A stretch of DNA of 64,000 nt, taken from NCBI GenBank assembly GCA_910579505.1, contig CAJTTZ010000002.1, forward strand, positions 124,001 through 188,000, read 5' to 3'. Numbering within the stretch: position 1 is the stretch's first letter; the number at the start of each line of letters is the position of its first letter. Below the pieces are notes generated by a model. It worked only from the letters and a program-made list of their open reading frames with translations, did not search any database and was not told where the DNA came from. Source of the stretch: an uncultured Lachnospiraceae bacterium. GTDB lineage: Bacteria > Bacillota > Clostridia > Lachnospirales > Lachnospiraceae. This document shows positions 27,482-36,492 of this stretch, in pieces. The translations under genes and the position numbers were made by a program.

Positions 27482-27730
27482 TCAAGTGTTATACAAGTCT
27501 TTCTCCTGCTTCCCCGTATCCGTGTCCCAGAATTTTCCTCCCGATTCCCGCATAACTTTTTTGTAATAAGCAGTATACAGTCTGAGCAGCTTGCAGCCGA
27601 GCCAGTTGTCTGTCTTACATGAGGCATGAGGACTTCTAAAGCACAAAGTCATTGTGGCTGATGGTCTGACATTCGTGCGTATGCCTATCCTTATTTGATT
27701 CATCTCATAAAGAAACGGTGTGTAAAACAT
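27482..27730 (-). CDS. Small unknown protein of the element
   Basis: 82 residues, SD GGAGGG about 9 nt upstream of the ATG. The middle (TMTLCFRSPHASCKTDNWLG, then KLLRLYTAYYKKVM) is arranged like the 64-residue neighbour, beta strand then helix, suggesting a distant relationship. It stops 17 bp before that gene. Function unknown. Confidence 0.6.
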   Translation of the reverse strand: MFYTPFLYEMNQIRIGIRTNVRPSATMTLCFRSPHASCKTDNWLGCKLLRLYTAYYKKVMRESGGKFWDTDTGKQEKDLYNT

Positions 27731-27876
27731 TTCACTTTCCCTCCATCAAATTTTTTGCTTTCCTATCATATAATTGCTGTTTTGGCTGTCAGTGGTTTTT
27801 ACTTTACACCTTTACCATAATGTTATCTGAATTTGTTTATTGCTTTTGGAATGGTCTTTTGATCCTAATCTTGAGT

Positions 27877-27910
27877 AAAAAAAGAACATCACTGGCAATG
27901 AGTGATGTTC
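27877..27910 (-). terminator. Terminator after the 356-residue gene
   Basis: GAACATCAC (27884-27892) pairs with GTGATGTTC (27902-27910), followed on the minus strand by seven T. Confidence 0.85.
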
Positions 27911-27936
27911 CTCTATGGTAATTGTGCGTTACAATG

Positions 27937-29007
27937 TTAACGACTAAATGCGTTGAAAATGTTTCTTATGCCACTAGTTTCTTTTAGTTTTTGTTTTACT
28001 TCTTTTTGTGTTCTCTTGGTTTGTCTTACTAAGTCGTCTGCTGACCTTAATAAAGATTCTTCAGCTTCTTTTGATTTCTCTTTATACTGTAATGCTAAAC
28101 TGTTCAAAAATTTTGCATCACTTTCACTTGACTTCATAAGTTCTTTCATTGTTTTATTATTTACTATATATTTTACAGTGTTCTCATTAACTTCCAACTG
28201 TTTTGCAGGAATTTCGTTGTTGCATAGAATGTATCCTCTCATTACCCAGTCAGCAATAGCTCTACAATTACTATCTGGTGGCGCTACAACAATCTTACCA
28301 TTTTGAAATCTCCCACTGTACTCAGGCAATGATAATGTTTCTACCATTTCTACTCTGCTTATGTCCACAGACTCCCAAGGTTCTAAGTATTCCACCTGTG
28401 CTTTTATGTAATTACTTAATGAAGTTCTCGCAAATATTATTTGCGATATTGAAGCATTTTTAATTGTGTATCCAACCAACTTATCTGCTACCATTATTCT
28501 ATGTGTTACTATTAACAGTGGTGTTAATGATCTTCTTCGTCTTAGGAAGTCTGGTTCTTCCGCCCTTTTTTTGAGGAGTTTTATCATGTATTCCTTAGAC
28601 TTTTGTTTTTTTTCATCAAAATCTTGAATTTCTCCTATTTTTTTAAATTCTACTATACTTGCAGTAATATCCTTTAGTGATTGAACTTCACGCTCCAAAG
28701 TCATATGATACATCAATGCTGCTTGCATATCTTGTGTGTCATATTTACCTTCTTTTTGAACTGTTTGATTTGTTGTTGCACCTTCCCACTTAATTTGCGG
28801 TAACGATTTTAACTCGAAACCATTTGTTCCTGTTAAACCATAATTTCCTTCATTGCCACTACCTGTCGCGTTTACGTTAAGAATCTCTTTTTGCTTAGCA
28901 AATAACCATGCTTGTGCTTTTGTTGCATCTATTATTTGCTGCCCATCAGTGATTCTGTAACCATATAGCTGATTATCTTTAAATAATCGTGCCGTGATCT
29001 GTAGCAT
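27937..29007 (-). CDS. Unknown 356-residue element protein downstream of rep
   Basis: SD AGGAGG sits 8 nt upstream of the ATG. The N-terminal 120 residues are polar with Gly/Asn-rich NATGSGNEGNYGLTGTNG; the middle is basic (KLLKKRAEEPDFLRRRRSLTP); the C-terminal 90 residues form a charged helical region likely to be coiled coil. It contains the VAPPDSNCRAIADW motif shared with the 64-residue neighbour. I do not recognise the family. Its position after the Rep gene hints at a replication or maintenance role. Confidence 0.7.
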   Translation of the reverse strand: MLQITARLFKDNQLYGYRITDGQQIIDATKAQAWLFAKQKEILNVNATGSGNEGNYGLTGTNGFELKSLPQIKWEGATTNQTVQKEGKYDTQDMQAALMYHMTLEREVQSLKDITASIVEFKKIGEIQDFDEKKQKSKEYMIKLLKKRAEEPDFLRRRRSLTPLLIVTHRIMVADKLVGYTIKNASISQIIFARTSLSNYIKAQVEYLEPWESVDISRVEMVETLSLPEYSGRFQNGKIVVAPPDSNCRAIADWVMRGYILCNNEIPAKQLEVNENTVKYIVNNKTMKELMKSSESDAKFLNSLALQYKEKSKEAEESLLRSADDLVRQTKRTQKEVKQKLKETSGIRNIFNAFSR

Positions 29008-29060
29008 AGTGTATACCTCCTCTTATTTTTTAATAATTTCAAAATACACTCTCTATTGTT

Positions 29061-29086
29061 AATAATGCTCTTTTAATAGCATTATT
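29061..29086. terminator. Hairpin after rep
   Basis: AATAATGCT (29061-29069) pairs with AGCATTATT (29078-29086), 8-nt loop, T-rich on the plus side and weakly so on the minus side. It lies about 150 bp past the rep stop. Confidence 0.45.
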
Positions 29087-29238
29087 TTTGACTTGTTGTT
29101 TTTTTTGAATTTTTTATGTATTTTAATAAATTTATTTGTGGAGTTATTTAGAAATGTTTTGTAATCAGTATCCACCAACGCTTTAGAGGGGACGTATATA
29201 TTAAATTGAATCGAATGTCGCGGTATACTGTTCTGCCG

Positions 29239-30180
29239 TTATTCCAGATTAGTCCGCTTGAATTTTTTAGGACGGAGTGTGGCTGGCTTGAGGGGCTTAA
29301 ACTTATCTGAAAAATCCGCCCAAGATGTCAGATGGGTATAAATGCTTTCCCATTTCTCATAGCCTGCATCCTCTAGTGCCGGAGTGAGTTCCCTGTCTGG
29401 AAGATGTACCTCGAAAGCCTCCCCCGTCTCCTCGTTTACGCGGGTTCCTTTGACTCCTAACGTGTTTCTGGTCTCGTACAAAATTGTACGCTTTTCCTGT
29501 TTCACTTTTTCAAACGCTTCCTCAAATTCATCAGATTGCTCTGCTCTCCATGAAACAAGTTTGATATCCCGCTCGACTGACCGCGAACAGAGATACCCAT
29601 GTTTCCCCTTTAATGCGTCTGCCGATTCGTCCAAATTATGAGTGAGATACTGAACCGCACTGTTGTACTTTTGGCGCGTATTTACATAGGTTATGTATGT
29701 AATTCCATTTTTCCATAGGTTCGTGATTTCAGCGTTGGTAATGCTATGCTGAAAATTGCATATTACATGATAATGCCAATTACCGTTGCTTTGTCTACTA
29801 AATGTTGTAAGATATCTAAAATTCTCATAGTGGCTGTTTACACGTTGAATAAACTTCTTGAACTCGCCATGCGCGTCTTCAAGCTGTGCGAAGTTCTTTT
29901 CAACATTGCCCTTCTGGTCAAAGGTCAGCGTTAGCATGACCACATCGGGCAGGTCGAAATTATTCCAGCAGATTTCGCGGATTTCCTGCCGCCTTTTTTT
30001 CATTCGATTATGGTAATTAAAATTAGCATAGTCGCTTGGTATGTTCCGTTTAATTTCCTTTTGCTTATCCTTTTTGACAGGCTGTGTCGTTTGTAGCGGC
30101 ATATTCTCATATGTCGTTACTTGCGTCCGCCTTCTTCCAAATTTTAGTTTGAATCCGCCTTCGATGTATTCCACGCCCAT
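29239..30180 (-). CDS. HUH-family replication initiator (rolling-circle Rep)
   Basis: 313 residues from the ATG at 30180 (GGGAGGGG, 6 nt upstream). Rep motifs in order: motif 1 MLTLTF (residues 82-87), the HUH metal motif WHYHVICNF with His136 and His138, and motif 3 AVQYLTHNL with the candidate nicking Tyr178. In most Reps a Lys follows the Tyr; here that position is His. Such proteins nick one strand at an origin and start rolling-circle replication. The gene implies that the excised circle can replicate. The N-terminal 70 residues are basic and may bind DNA. Confidence 0.8.
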   Translation of the reverse strand: MGVEYIEGGFKLKFGRRRTQVTTYENMPLQTTQPVKKDKQKEIKRNIPSDYANFNYHNRMKKRRQEIREICWNNFDLPDVVMLTLTFDQKGNVEKNFAQLEDAHGEFKKFIQRVNSHYENFRYLTTFSRQSNGNWHYHVICNFQHSITNAEITNLWKNGITYITYVNTRQKYNSAVQYLTHNLDESADALKGKHGYLCSRSVERDIKLVSWRAEQSDEFEEAFEKVKQEKRTILYETRNTLGVKGTRVNEETGEAFEVHLPDRELTPALEDAGYEKWESIYTHLTSWADFSDKFKPLKPATLRPKKFKRTNLE

Positions 30181-30213
30181 TCTTGTCCCCTCCCTTTTGG
30201 GGTAGGGTAGCAC

Positions 30214-30241
30214 AAAAAAATCCTGCCGTCCATTGGCAGAA
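30214..30241 (-). terminator. Terminator between the secreted-protein gene and rep
   Basis: On the minus strand TTCTGCC pairs with GGCAGGA across a 7-nt loop and seven T follow. It should end transcription from the gene at 30418 and lies just upstream of the rep ribosome binding site, so rep must have its own promoter or depend on read-through. Confidence 0.7.
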
Positions 30242-30417
30242 TGGCAGAAGAATTTGAATGGATTTTATTGTTATGTAAACCTGTGATCGATGCGTTGGGA
30301 AAAGCTAAACAGGCGTTATCCCAAAATCAATATGGTAATTTTAACGAAACTTTTTGACGGGATATTTGATGGGGTATGATTTAATTTTTGAATAATACGT
30401 TTTGGACGATTAAAATA

Positions 30418-31662
30418 TTAACATTCCACTAACTCAAAGGTGGGTTCGCCACTTACTATGATGTTACTTGTTACCCCTAATTCATAATAAACTCCTATAG
30501 ATTGTTTCGCTCCTGTAGTGAGATTCTCTTTATAATAGCCCTTTACGATGTTACATGTTCCTGTTTTGCCTGGGATACGTGGCTCTGGGTTGCCAGGGGA
30601 ACCATGAGGCTCCCAATAGGTGTGGATGGCGTCACTCTTACAATGAATGATTAACATCGCTACACCATAGGATTGAACTTCGGAATCACTTAATGCACCT
30701 GTGCCTGTGTATGCTGTAAACCCTGCCTCATTTACCTTTATTTTCTCAGAATGTGGGGCTACTTTGTTCGTATAAGAATCAAAAACAGTGTTGCCTTTTT
30801 TGTAGGTGATGAGGTTGGGGACGGTGCCTATGAGGGGTGGGGAGGTGAAGGTACGGTTGGAGCCTTCTTCACTTTGTAAACGTGCTACAACTATTTTAGC
30901 TGCTTCTCGCGCAAGTTTTTCCAGATATGCTTTTTCTTTGTTATCCCTCGGTATGTCATACCAATCCCTGTTCTCGGATTCTGATATTTGCGACTTTATA
31001 TTATTGTAACATGAAGCTACAATATTATCCATGCCTATTCTGTCTACCAGACTTCCACCCCCACCGTTTCCTCCCTTGACACTGTATTGGAAATTCATGA
31101 TGGTTTCAAGGATAAGGATATATTCATCTGATCCAAAGTTCTTAGCTGCTGCTGCGCCCCAACAATCCTGCACAAACTGTGCCGCCTGTGGCGCACCATT
31201 GAATGGTTGTAACATCCAATCTCTAATGTCTGGTTCGTAACTTGGACTGCCACCATTGCCCCACGGAGTAACGCCCCAAGGTGCCTCTCCCTTCCAACTA
31301 CTGACTATGTGACCTCTACGTGAGGTGCACACCCATTGGGAGCTTGCGATTTCATTATAGCCGGGGCTATAGAAGGCGTAGGCTGGGTCGCCTGTGGGGG
31401 AGCCGTCTTTGGTGAGGAGGTAACAGAGGTAGCCGGTACGGGTGTAGGCTACACCATTTGGGATAGCTGAAGTGCCACCGTGGTTACTGTCACTGGTACC
31501 GTTGTATTGTAATACTACGTTATCTGCTACTGCATTGAGGTCAACGGCGTGGGCTGTGATTGGGTTGATGAGTAAACAGGTTAGTGCTGTAAACAAGCCT
31601 GCTGATAATAGCTTTAGCCTGCTGAATAACAATGGTTTGGGGATGTGCGATTTGAATTTCAT
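30418..31662 (-). CDS. Secreted protein of unknown function, element-borne
   Basis: 414 residues. A signal peptide (residues about 1-39) ends PITAHA before VDLNAV, a good signal peptidase I site. The mature part has few charged residues at first, a Trp/Gly-rich region (SSWKGEAPWGVTPWGNGG) and a GGNGGGG linker near residue 200. Several Cys could form disulfides. No catalytic motif is visible. It may bind a surface or partner cell, but this is only a guess. Confidence 0.7.
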   Translation of the reverse strand: MKFKSHIPKPLLFSRLKLLSAGLFTALTCLLINPITAHAVDLNAVADNVVLQYNGTSDSNHGGTSAIPNGVAYTRTGYLCYLLTKDGSPTGDPAYAFYSPGYNEIASSQWVCTSRRGHIVSSWKGEAPWGVTPWGNGGSPSYEPDIRDWMLQPFNGAPQAAQFVQDCWGAAAAKNFGSDEYILILETIMNFQYSVKGGNGGGGSLVDRIGMDNIVASCYNNIKSQISESENRDWYDIPRDNKEKAYLEKLAREAAKIVVARLQSEEGSNRTFTSPPLIGTVPNLITYKKGNTVFDSYTNKVAPHSEKIKVNEAGFTAYTGTGALSDSEVQSYGVAMLIIHCKSDAIHTYWEPHGSPGNPEPRIPGKTGTCNIVKGYYKENLTTGAKQSIGVYYELGVTSNIIVSGEPTFELVEC

Positions 31663-31731
31663 ACGCTTGCCTGCCTTTCTTATAAATTTCTAAATATTTT
31701 TAATTTTATTTCAACATGAATTTTGGGTATG

Positions 31732-31770
31732 AAAAAAGGACACTCGCTGATTAGGAAGGGGTGTCCTTTT
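31732..31770 (-). terminator. Terminator after the aspartic protease gene
   Basis: AAAAGGACAC (31734-31743) pairs with GTGTCCTTTT (31761-31770); six T follow on the minus strand. Confidence 0.8.
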
Positions 31771-31785
31771 ACTCTCTCCTCTATT

Positions 31786-32442
31786 TTATTTTTCATTTTC
31801 CTCTTTTATTCGATGGTTAATAAACGCTGCTTCAATTTCTTGTGTTGCGTATTTTCTTTCTCCTATACCCATTGAATCTTTTACTATGTTCTGCCAATCA
31901 ATATCCCGTTCTGAATCATCTTTACTGTAAATCCCCATTTCAAACAAGTCTTTAATCTCAAGTCTGAGTTTTCTTTGTTTGAAATCCTTAAATTTCTCTG
32001 TCGTACAAAATATTGCTTCTTTTTTATCAAAATTCATTTCTACATTTAGTAGTCTTATTATATCCATACCTAGCAATCTTTTCGTTGCTCTTAAGTCAAA
32101 TGTTATGTATATTGGTACACTTCCAAGATCAATACCTGCAACCATGAATCTTTCTACTTGTATAAGATAATACTTTATTCTTGAATTTCCATCTATACCT
32201 ATTGCTTCTATGGATAAAGCATTTTGGTTATAAACAATAAAGTCTTCTTCGCTTATATCTATGCCTAGGTCTTTTGCCGGCAAGCAGGTGAACTGAGCCC
32301 CTGTATCATATTTAAAAATTTTATTTCTCTTTACATCTGACTTTTCAAAGCCGTATCTTGCCTTTTTAGGTATTTGTGTTTGAATTTCACATGCTAATTT
32401 GAATTTTCTACCATCTGGTATCTTTACCACTATTGTATCCAT
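31786..32442 (-). CDS. Retropepsin-like aspartic protease
   Basis: 218 residues. The catalytic signature is KYDTGAQFTCLP (Asp46-Thr-Gly-Ala), followed about 75 residues later by RLLGMDIIRLLNVEMNFD, the hydrophobic-hydrophobic-Gly-x-Asp block that follows the flap in retropepsin folds. One signature per chain means it should act as a homodimer. No signal peptide, so it should be cytosolic. The upstream 95-residue gene ends 2 bp before its start. Residues 150-218 form a polar C-terminal extension. Confidence 0.75.
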   Translation of the reverse strand: MDTIVVKIPDGRKFKLACEIQTQIPKKARYGFEKSDVKRNKIFKYDTGAQFTCLPAKDLGIDISEEDFIVYNQNALSIEAIGIDGNSRIKYYLIQVERFMVAGIDLGSVPIYITFDLRATKRLLGMDIIRLLNVEMNFDKKEAIFCTTEKFKDFKQRKLRLEIKDLFEMGIYSKDDSERDIDWQNIVKDSMGIGERKYATQEIEAAFINHRIKEENEK

Positions 32443-32444
32443 AA

Positions 32445-32732
32445 TTATAACCTTTCAACTTTTAGTATCTCAAGATCATCAAAATTTGAATTTGCATATT
32501 CACCACCAATCAATGTCGGTATATTTTTTGCATGAAATTCATCTTCTAATGCTACTAACATATCTAAAGTAGATGGATCTGTAGAAATTGCACGTACTAT
32601 TCCATAAACCGTTCCATTTTTTGACTTAGTATCTATCATTAAATAATTTGCATTTTTGTATCTATTCTCTGCTTCCATAAAATCTATTTCTTCATCATCA
32701 TGTATTTCTTCGAAATATTTAGTGTTATCCAT
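32445..32732 (-). CDS. Unknown acidic protein paired with the aspartic protease
   Basis: 95 residues, very acidic N-terminus (FEEIHDDEEIDFMEAENR) then an alpha/beta stretch (NANYLMIDTKSKNGTVYGIV). The tight 2-bp spacing to the protease gene suggests a partner, substrate or inhibitor. Family not recognised. Confidence 0.65.
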   Translation of the reverse strand: MDNTKYFEEIHDDEEIDFMEAENRYKNANYLMIDTKSKNGTVYGIVRAISTDPSTLDMLVALEDEFHAKNIPTLIGGEYANSNFDDLEILKVERL

Positions 32733-32877
32733 GCTTTTACACCACCTTTTTCTTTTATTATATCAGAATTTTTTTGAAATATCAAACAGACGTCTTAATG
32801 GAATTAAAAATATTTTTATCATAATATATTGTGTAAGTATTGTTCTAATATTGCTTATGCTTTGCCTGTGTATTTTG

Positions 32878-33147
32878 CTACCATATCGAGTTTAACCCCA
32901 CTGAACTTAGATGTCTTAATCTTTTGTATCCGTTACTGAATTTTGTATCTAATACATCTTTTAATGTATCATTAAATTCCTCTTTTGTGGCAAACGCTAT
33001 TACCTGTACAATATCATCATAATCTGGATTGTCTTTTATAATACTATCACAATCCAAATGTTCACTCACAAATACTGAGTAGTCAATCGTGTATGGTTCT
33101 TCATAAAATGCTATGCCATCTTTGACTGTATATTTGGGTTCTGTCAT
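32878..33147 (-). CDS. Unknown small element protein
   Basis: 89 residues, acidic, with SD AAAGGAG upstream. It includes SVFVSEHLDCDSIIKDNPDY and FATKEEFNDTLKDVLDTKF. No membrane segment or known motif. Confidence 0.6.
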   Translation of the reverse strand: MTEPKYTVKDGIAFYEEPYTIDYSVFVSEHLDCDSIIKDNPDYDDIVQVIAFATKEEFNDTLKDVLDTKFSNGYKRLRHLSSVGLNSIW

Positions 33148-33304
33148 TGTAGGATTTACTCCTTTCTATATTTTCGCTTATATTATATCAGAATTTTTTG
33201 AAATATCAAACCTATGTGTGTGCGAAATTAAACATATTTTTTATCGAAATATGAATTGTTTATTATAAACTTATATGATTATCCTTACTTATTGCCTTTG
33301 GGCT

Positions 33305-33943
33305 TTAGTCGGCAATGTATGTAACTAGCATTATATAATCACCTAAGCGTGGAATGTTGTGTATGCCACCTGTCATATTACAATTGTGTCCATCCACTAA
33401 ACTATTTGTTTCTTTCATCAACTCTATGATGTTGTCTTTTCTTTCAGATTCATTCTCACTCGTTAAATCCTCAGACATGATTATTGCAAATGTATGTGTT
33501 CCATCTTCTATTTTATTTACTATATTCTTGGTATAGCCTTTTTTATCCTCCACTTTTTCATAATCTACTACTGTAATTGTACTTATTGATTCTGGCATAT
33601 TGTTCTCTAATAATGCGTCTTTTAATTCATTTTTTAATATATCCAAGACATCATCTTCTAATTTGGTGGCAGCTTCATTTCTTACTGTTGTATCACCAGA
33701 TGAAGTGCTTTTTCCTAGGTCAGCTATGTCTTTTGATATTTTGATTGTGTCTTGGGCTTTGCCAATCGTGCTGTCATATAAACCACTGATTGTTTGACCT
33801 AAACCAGACATTAAAGCTAAACCTACCACGATTCCTATAAATACCTTAAATGCTTTACTTTCTTCATAGTTTGTTTGCTTCTTTTGTTTACGCCCCCATT
33901 TGTTATACTTACCACCTCTCGTGTTATAACCCGGATCTCCCAT
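33305..33943 (-). CDS. Membrane-anchored unknown protein
   Basis: 212 residues. A basic, Gly/Tyr/Asn-rich N-terminal tail (about 30 residues) precedes one transmembrane helix (FKVFIGIVVGLALMSGLGQT). The rest is an extracytoplasmic-looking helical and alpha/beta domain with Asp/Glu/Lys-rich helices. Family not recognised. It lies between the SLH-like lipoprotein gene and small unknown genes on the same strand. Confidence 0.65.
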   Translation of the reverse strand: MGDPGYNTRGGKYNKWGRKQKKQTNYEESKAFKVFIGIVVGLALMSGLGQTISGLYDSTIGKAQDTIKISKDIADLGKSTSSGDTTVRNEAATKLEDDVLDILKNELKDALLENNMPESISTITVVDYEKVEDKKGYTKNIVNKIEDGTHTFAIIMSEDLTSENESERKDNIIELMKETNSLVDGHNCNMTGGIHNIPRLGDYIMLVTYIAD

Positions 33944-33973
33944 TGTTGTCGGTTTCCTTTCTTATAAAGTAAG

Positions 33974-34005
33974 GGCTGTCACACTAAGTAATTAGCATGA
34001 CAGCC
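33974..34005 (-). terminator. Hairpin after the SLH-like lipoprotein gene
   Basis: GGCTGTCA (33974-33981) pairs with TGACAGCC (33998-34005). Only a weak T-rich stretch follows on the minus strand. Confidence 0.5.
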
Positions 34006-34019
34006 GCATTTATGATTAC

Positions 34020-35477
34020 TTAGTATGCTGTCATGTTTTCTCCTCCTTCTACATGACCACTTTCGCCAAAATTATATGTAGGGAGTTCACCGGTGGAAGG
34101 AGTGCCAACTGATGGACCTTGATATGGTGCTGGGCTTGTGCTGGAAGAATTGTCTGTAAACCACTCTGGATGCTCCTTCATCATGTCCTCAACTATTTGG
34201 TCTACCATTTCCTGCTCTTCTTCCGATAAACTATCATATTCAGATTGTAATGCGTCCGCGCCTGTGTCACCTTTGTACTCGTCATCACCTAAGATTATGT
34301 CGGTATGAGTCGAGTTGATACCATCTTCGATCGTTTCTTCGGGCTCGGCTGGCTCTTGTACTTCGTGACCGGCTACTAAACCTTGTTTCGCATTGAATTG
34401 GGTGATGCCTTTTTCTTGGCGTAATGCTTTGACTAAGAACTCTATTGCCTCTGAACGGGTGAGGGCTTCATCCCATCGTGTTGTATCGGTGACTAAGCCT
34501 TTGGATTTTGCGACTACCAAGGCTTTATATAGGTCTGTCGGTAAACCATCATCGGGATTTTGGATTGCATAGGTGAGTTCGTAGGATTTCCAGTAGTCCT
34601 TTTTGGTGCCGTCCTCTATAAACTTTTGCTTGGTCGCTATGTCGCCACCGTCTTTTGCATCATTGAATGTTGCACTCTTAACATCCACCTTCGCCATGTC
34701 ATCTGCAAAGTAGCGGTTCATTAAGAGGTACAGGGCTTCGGCTCTGGTGATTGTGCCATTGGCTGTGAGATTGTTGAGGCTCTTGCTCGCTGTGTCGAGG
34801 TAACTGTTTTGTACTAAACCCTGTGCATAGATGTTATAGTCGCTTTGTCCGACTGCATCGGCAAAGGCGCTGTCTGCTGTTAAGTCTTGGACGGGTGTTT
34901 CCGCTCTGAATACCATCGCCATAAACTCATTTCGCTGTAAGGTGCTGTCTGGATTGGCGTAATTCGGTGATGAGTCGGGCAGGAGATTGAAGTAACCATT
35001 GATTCCCATGTACAATGCCCTTGTTGTGTCGTTTTCTTCAAGGTCAGCGTAATTTCCTTGTACTGCATCGGATAACTGTAAACTGTCCGCTTCGCTGTCA
35101 AGGTACTTTAAGAACTCGCTGTTGTGAAGTGCTACACGCAGGGTATTGTTTGGCTCGTTGTTGCCCTCTGCATTGACATAGAGGACTCCGTTTTTACCGG
35201 TGTCTGTAGGGGTGATCATGAGGATGTCATCCCATGAATCCCTTAGGTCTGGATTGGTAGATAAACTTGCCAGTTCCTGCCAGTCTAAGGCTGATTCCGT
35301 TCCCTGCTCTTGATTGATGGGAGTCGCAATCTCTATCTCGATTGCGTCACCTTGGTTTATCATTTGTAGGAGTTCGGATTGGGTGACTGCCGCGCAGCCC
35401 ATTAACTGACTTGCAATGATTACCATTGTTATGGTTGGTATTACGATTCTTTTGATGGTCATAAATCTTCCACTCAT
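34020..35477 (-). CDS. Lipoprotein with SLH-like repeats, element-borne
   Basis: About 485 residues from the ATG at 35477 (GAGG, 8 nt upstream). The short signal sequence ends in lipobox QLMGC. The middle has S-layer homology-like segments (LQRNEFMAMVFRAETP, ANGTITRAEALYLLMNRYF, ALTRSEAIEFLVKALRQ). The C-terminus is acidic and then Ser/Pro/Gly-rich. SLH domains bind secondary wall polymers, so this protein would be fixed to membrane and wall. In-frame sequence up to 35606 has a hydrophobic stretch but no SD, so I exclude it. Confidence 0.75.
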   Translation of the reverse strand: MSGRFMTIKRIVIPTITMVIIASQLMGCAAVTQSELLQMINQGDAIEIEIATPINQEQGTESALDWQELASLSTNPDLRDSWDDILMITPTDTGKNGVLYVNAEGNNEPNNTLRVALHNSEFLKYLDSEADSLQLSDAVQGNYADLEENDTTRALYMGINGYFNLLPDSSPNYANPDSTLQRNEFMAMVFRAETPVQDLTADSAFADAVGQSDYNIYAQGLVQNSYLDTASKSLNNLTANGTITRAEALYLLMNRYFADDMAKVDVKSATFNDAKDGGDIATKQKFIEDGTKKDYWKSYELTYAIQNPDDGLPTDLYKALVVAKSKGLVTDTTRWDEALTRSEAIEFLVKALRQEKGITQFNAKQGLVAGHEVQEPAEPEETIEDGINSTHTDIILGDDEYKGDTGADALQSEYDSLSEEEQEMVDQIVEDMMKEHPEWFTDNSSSTSPAPYQGPSVGTPSTGELPTYNFGESGHVEGGENMTAY

Positions 35478-35589
35478 GTGAGGTACCTCGCTTTCTTGAT
35501 AATGATTGAGGGCATCCAACGATGCCCCCAAAATAAACAATAATAAAATTAAAATATACTTCTTTTTAGGAAAATGTTTCATTCTATGC

Positions 35590-36066
35590 TTATACTGAAA
35601 ATCCAACTGCTTTTAAAGCTGCGCAGACCGCCGTCTCAACTGTTGCCTGAAATGCTGTTGTAGCGATACATTTTATTACCGGCTTGGCTTTTTCAAGAAA
35701 GCTTTTGTCTAACTTTTGGAAGGTTTTTTCCCCCATAAGTTCTTTCCCCTTAGGGGTAATACTGATATCAGCAAATGTTGACATTCCAGAATCTATCTTG
35801 TCTGTGCTACTTTCTTCTAACGTTTCTGCGTCAAATTCCAACTCATATTCAAGTTCCACCGTTCCATTTAGATAGCCTTGCGCATGAAGGGTTTCTATTG
35901 TTTTACAAACCATCTCTGTAAATTCTGCGTCTGCCTTATTGGCAAACACCTGTTCCGTAAGTACTTCTGCAAATTCCAGATGGTTTTCCTTAGAATACTT
36001 TATGCAGGCATCCACGATTTCCATTACCAACACTTGCTGTTCTTTTTGATTTAGTTGTGTATTCAT
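35590..36066 (-). CDS. YjcQ-like winged-helix protein
   Basis: 158 residues, SD AGGAG 7-8 nt upstream. The central part (ETLHAQGYLNGTVELEY, then ADISITPKGKELM) resembles YjcQ-type DNA-binding-like proteins in which an ITPKG motif follows a winged helix. The last 30 residues are hydrophobic Ala/Val-rich. It is divergent from the XRE regulator gene. Confidence 0.55.
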   Translation of the reverse strand: MNTQLNQKEQQVLVMEIVDACIKYSKENHLEFAEVLTEQVFANKADAEFTEMVCKTIETLHAQGYLNGTVELEYELEFDAETLEESSTDKIDSGMSTFADISITPKGKELMGEKTFQKLDKSFLEKAKPVIKCIATTAFQATVETAVCAALKAVGFSV

Positions 36067-36193
36067 AAACTTTTCTCCTGTGTTTTTATTTAATTATATA
36101 TTCTTTTAGCAAATTTTACAATGCTTTAAGCATATTTATTTTGTCCCAGAGAAAAGTTTATTGTCATACAATTCTATTATGGAGGTTTTGGCT

Positions 36194-36484
36194 ATGGTAC
36201 AGGGTTTAGGTGAACGACTGCAACAGAAAAGGTCTGGTTTGAAAATATCACAAAAAGAAGCGGCTGAGGCGATCGGGGTTTCTTACAGCATCATTTCAAA
36301 TTACGAGAAGAATGAGCGTACCCCAAGCATTGAAAAACTTATGGCGCTTGCAAACCTCTACCATTGTTCTGTTGATTATCTTCTCGGTATTGAAAAATCG
36401 TCCCATGCAAGTATTGATGTGTCAATGCTTGATGATGAACAAATCGCACGTTTGCAATATTTTCTTTCCAGTATAAACAAATAA
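36194..36484 (+). CDS. XRE-family transcriptional regulator
   Basis: 96 residues from the ATG at 36194 (GGAGG, 8 nt). Cro/CI helix-turn-helix: RLQQKRSGLKISQKEAAEAI, VSYSIISNYEKNERTPS, then LANLYHCSVDYLLGIEK. It is the only element gene here on the plus strand and is divergent from the YjcQ-like gene, the usual place for a repressor of element functions. Confidence 0.88.
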   Translation: MVQGLGERLQQKRSGLKISQKEAAEAIGVSYSIISNYEKNERTPSIEKLMALANLYHCSVDYLLGIEKSSHASIDVSMLDDEQIARLQYFLSSINK

Positions 36485-36492
36485 ACTGCTGT

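Noticed and set aside
35478..35606. In-frame N-terminal extension of the SLH-like lipoprotein with a hydrophobic stretch
   Set aside because: It would put the lipobox far inside the protein and has no SD; the ATG at 35477 has an SD and a proper lipoprotein signal.
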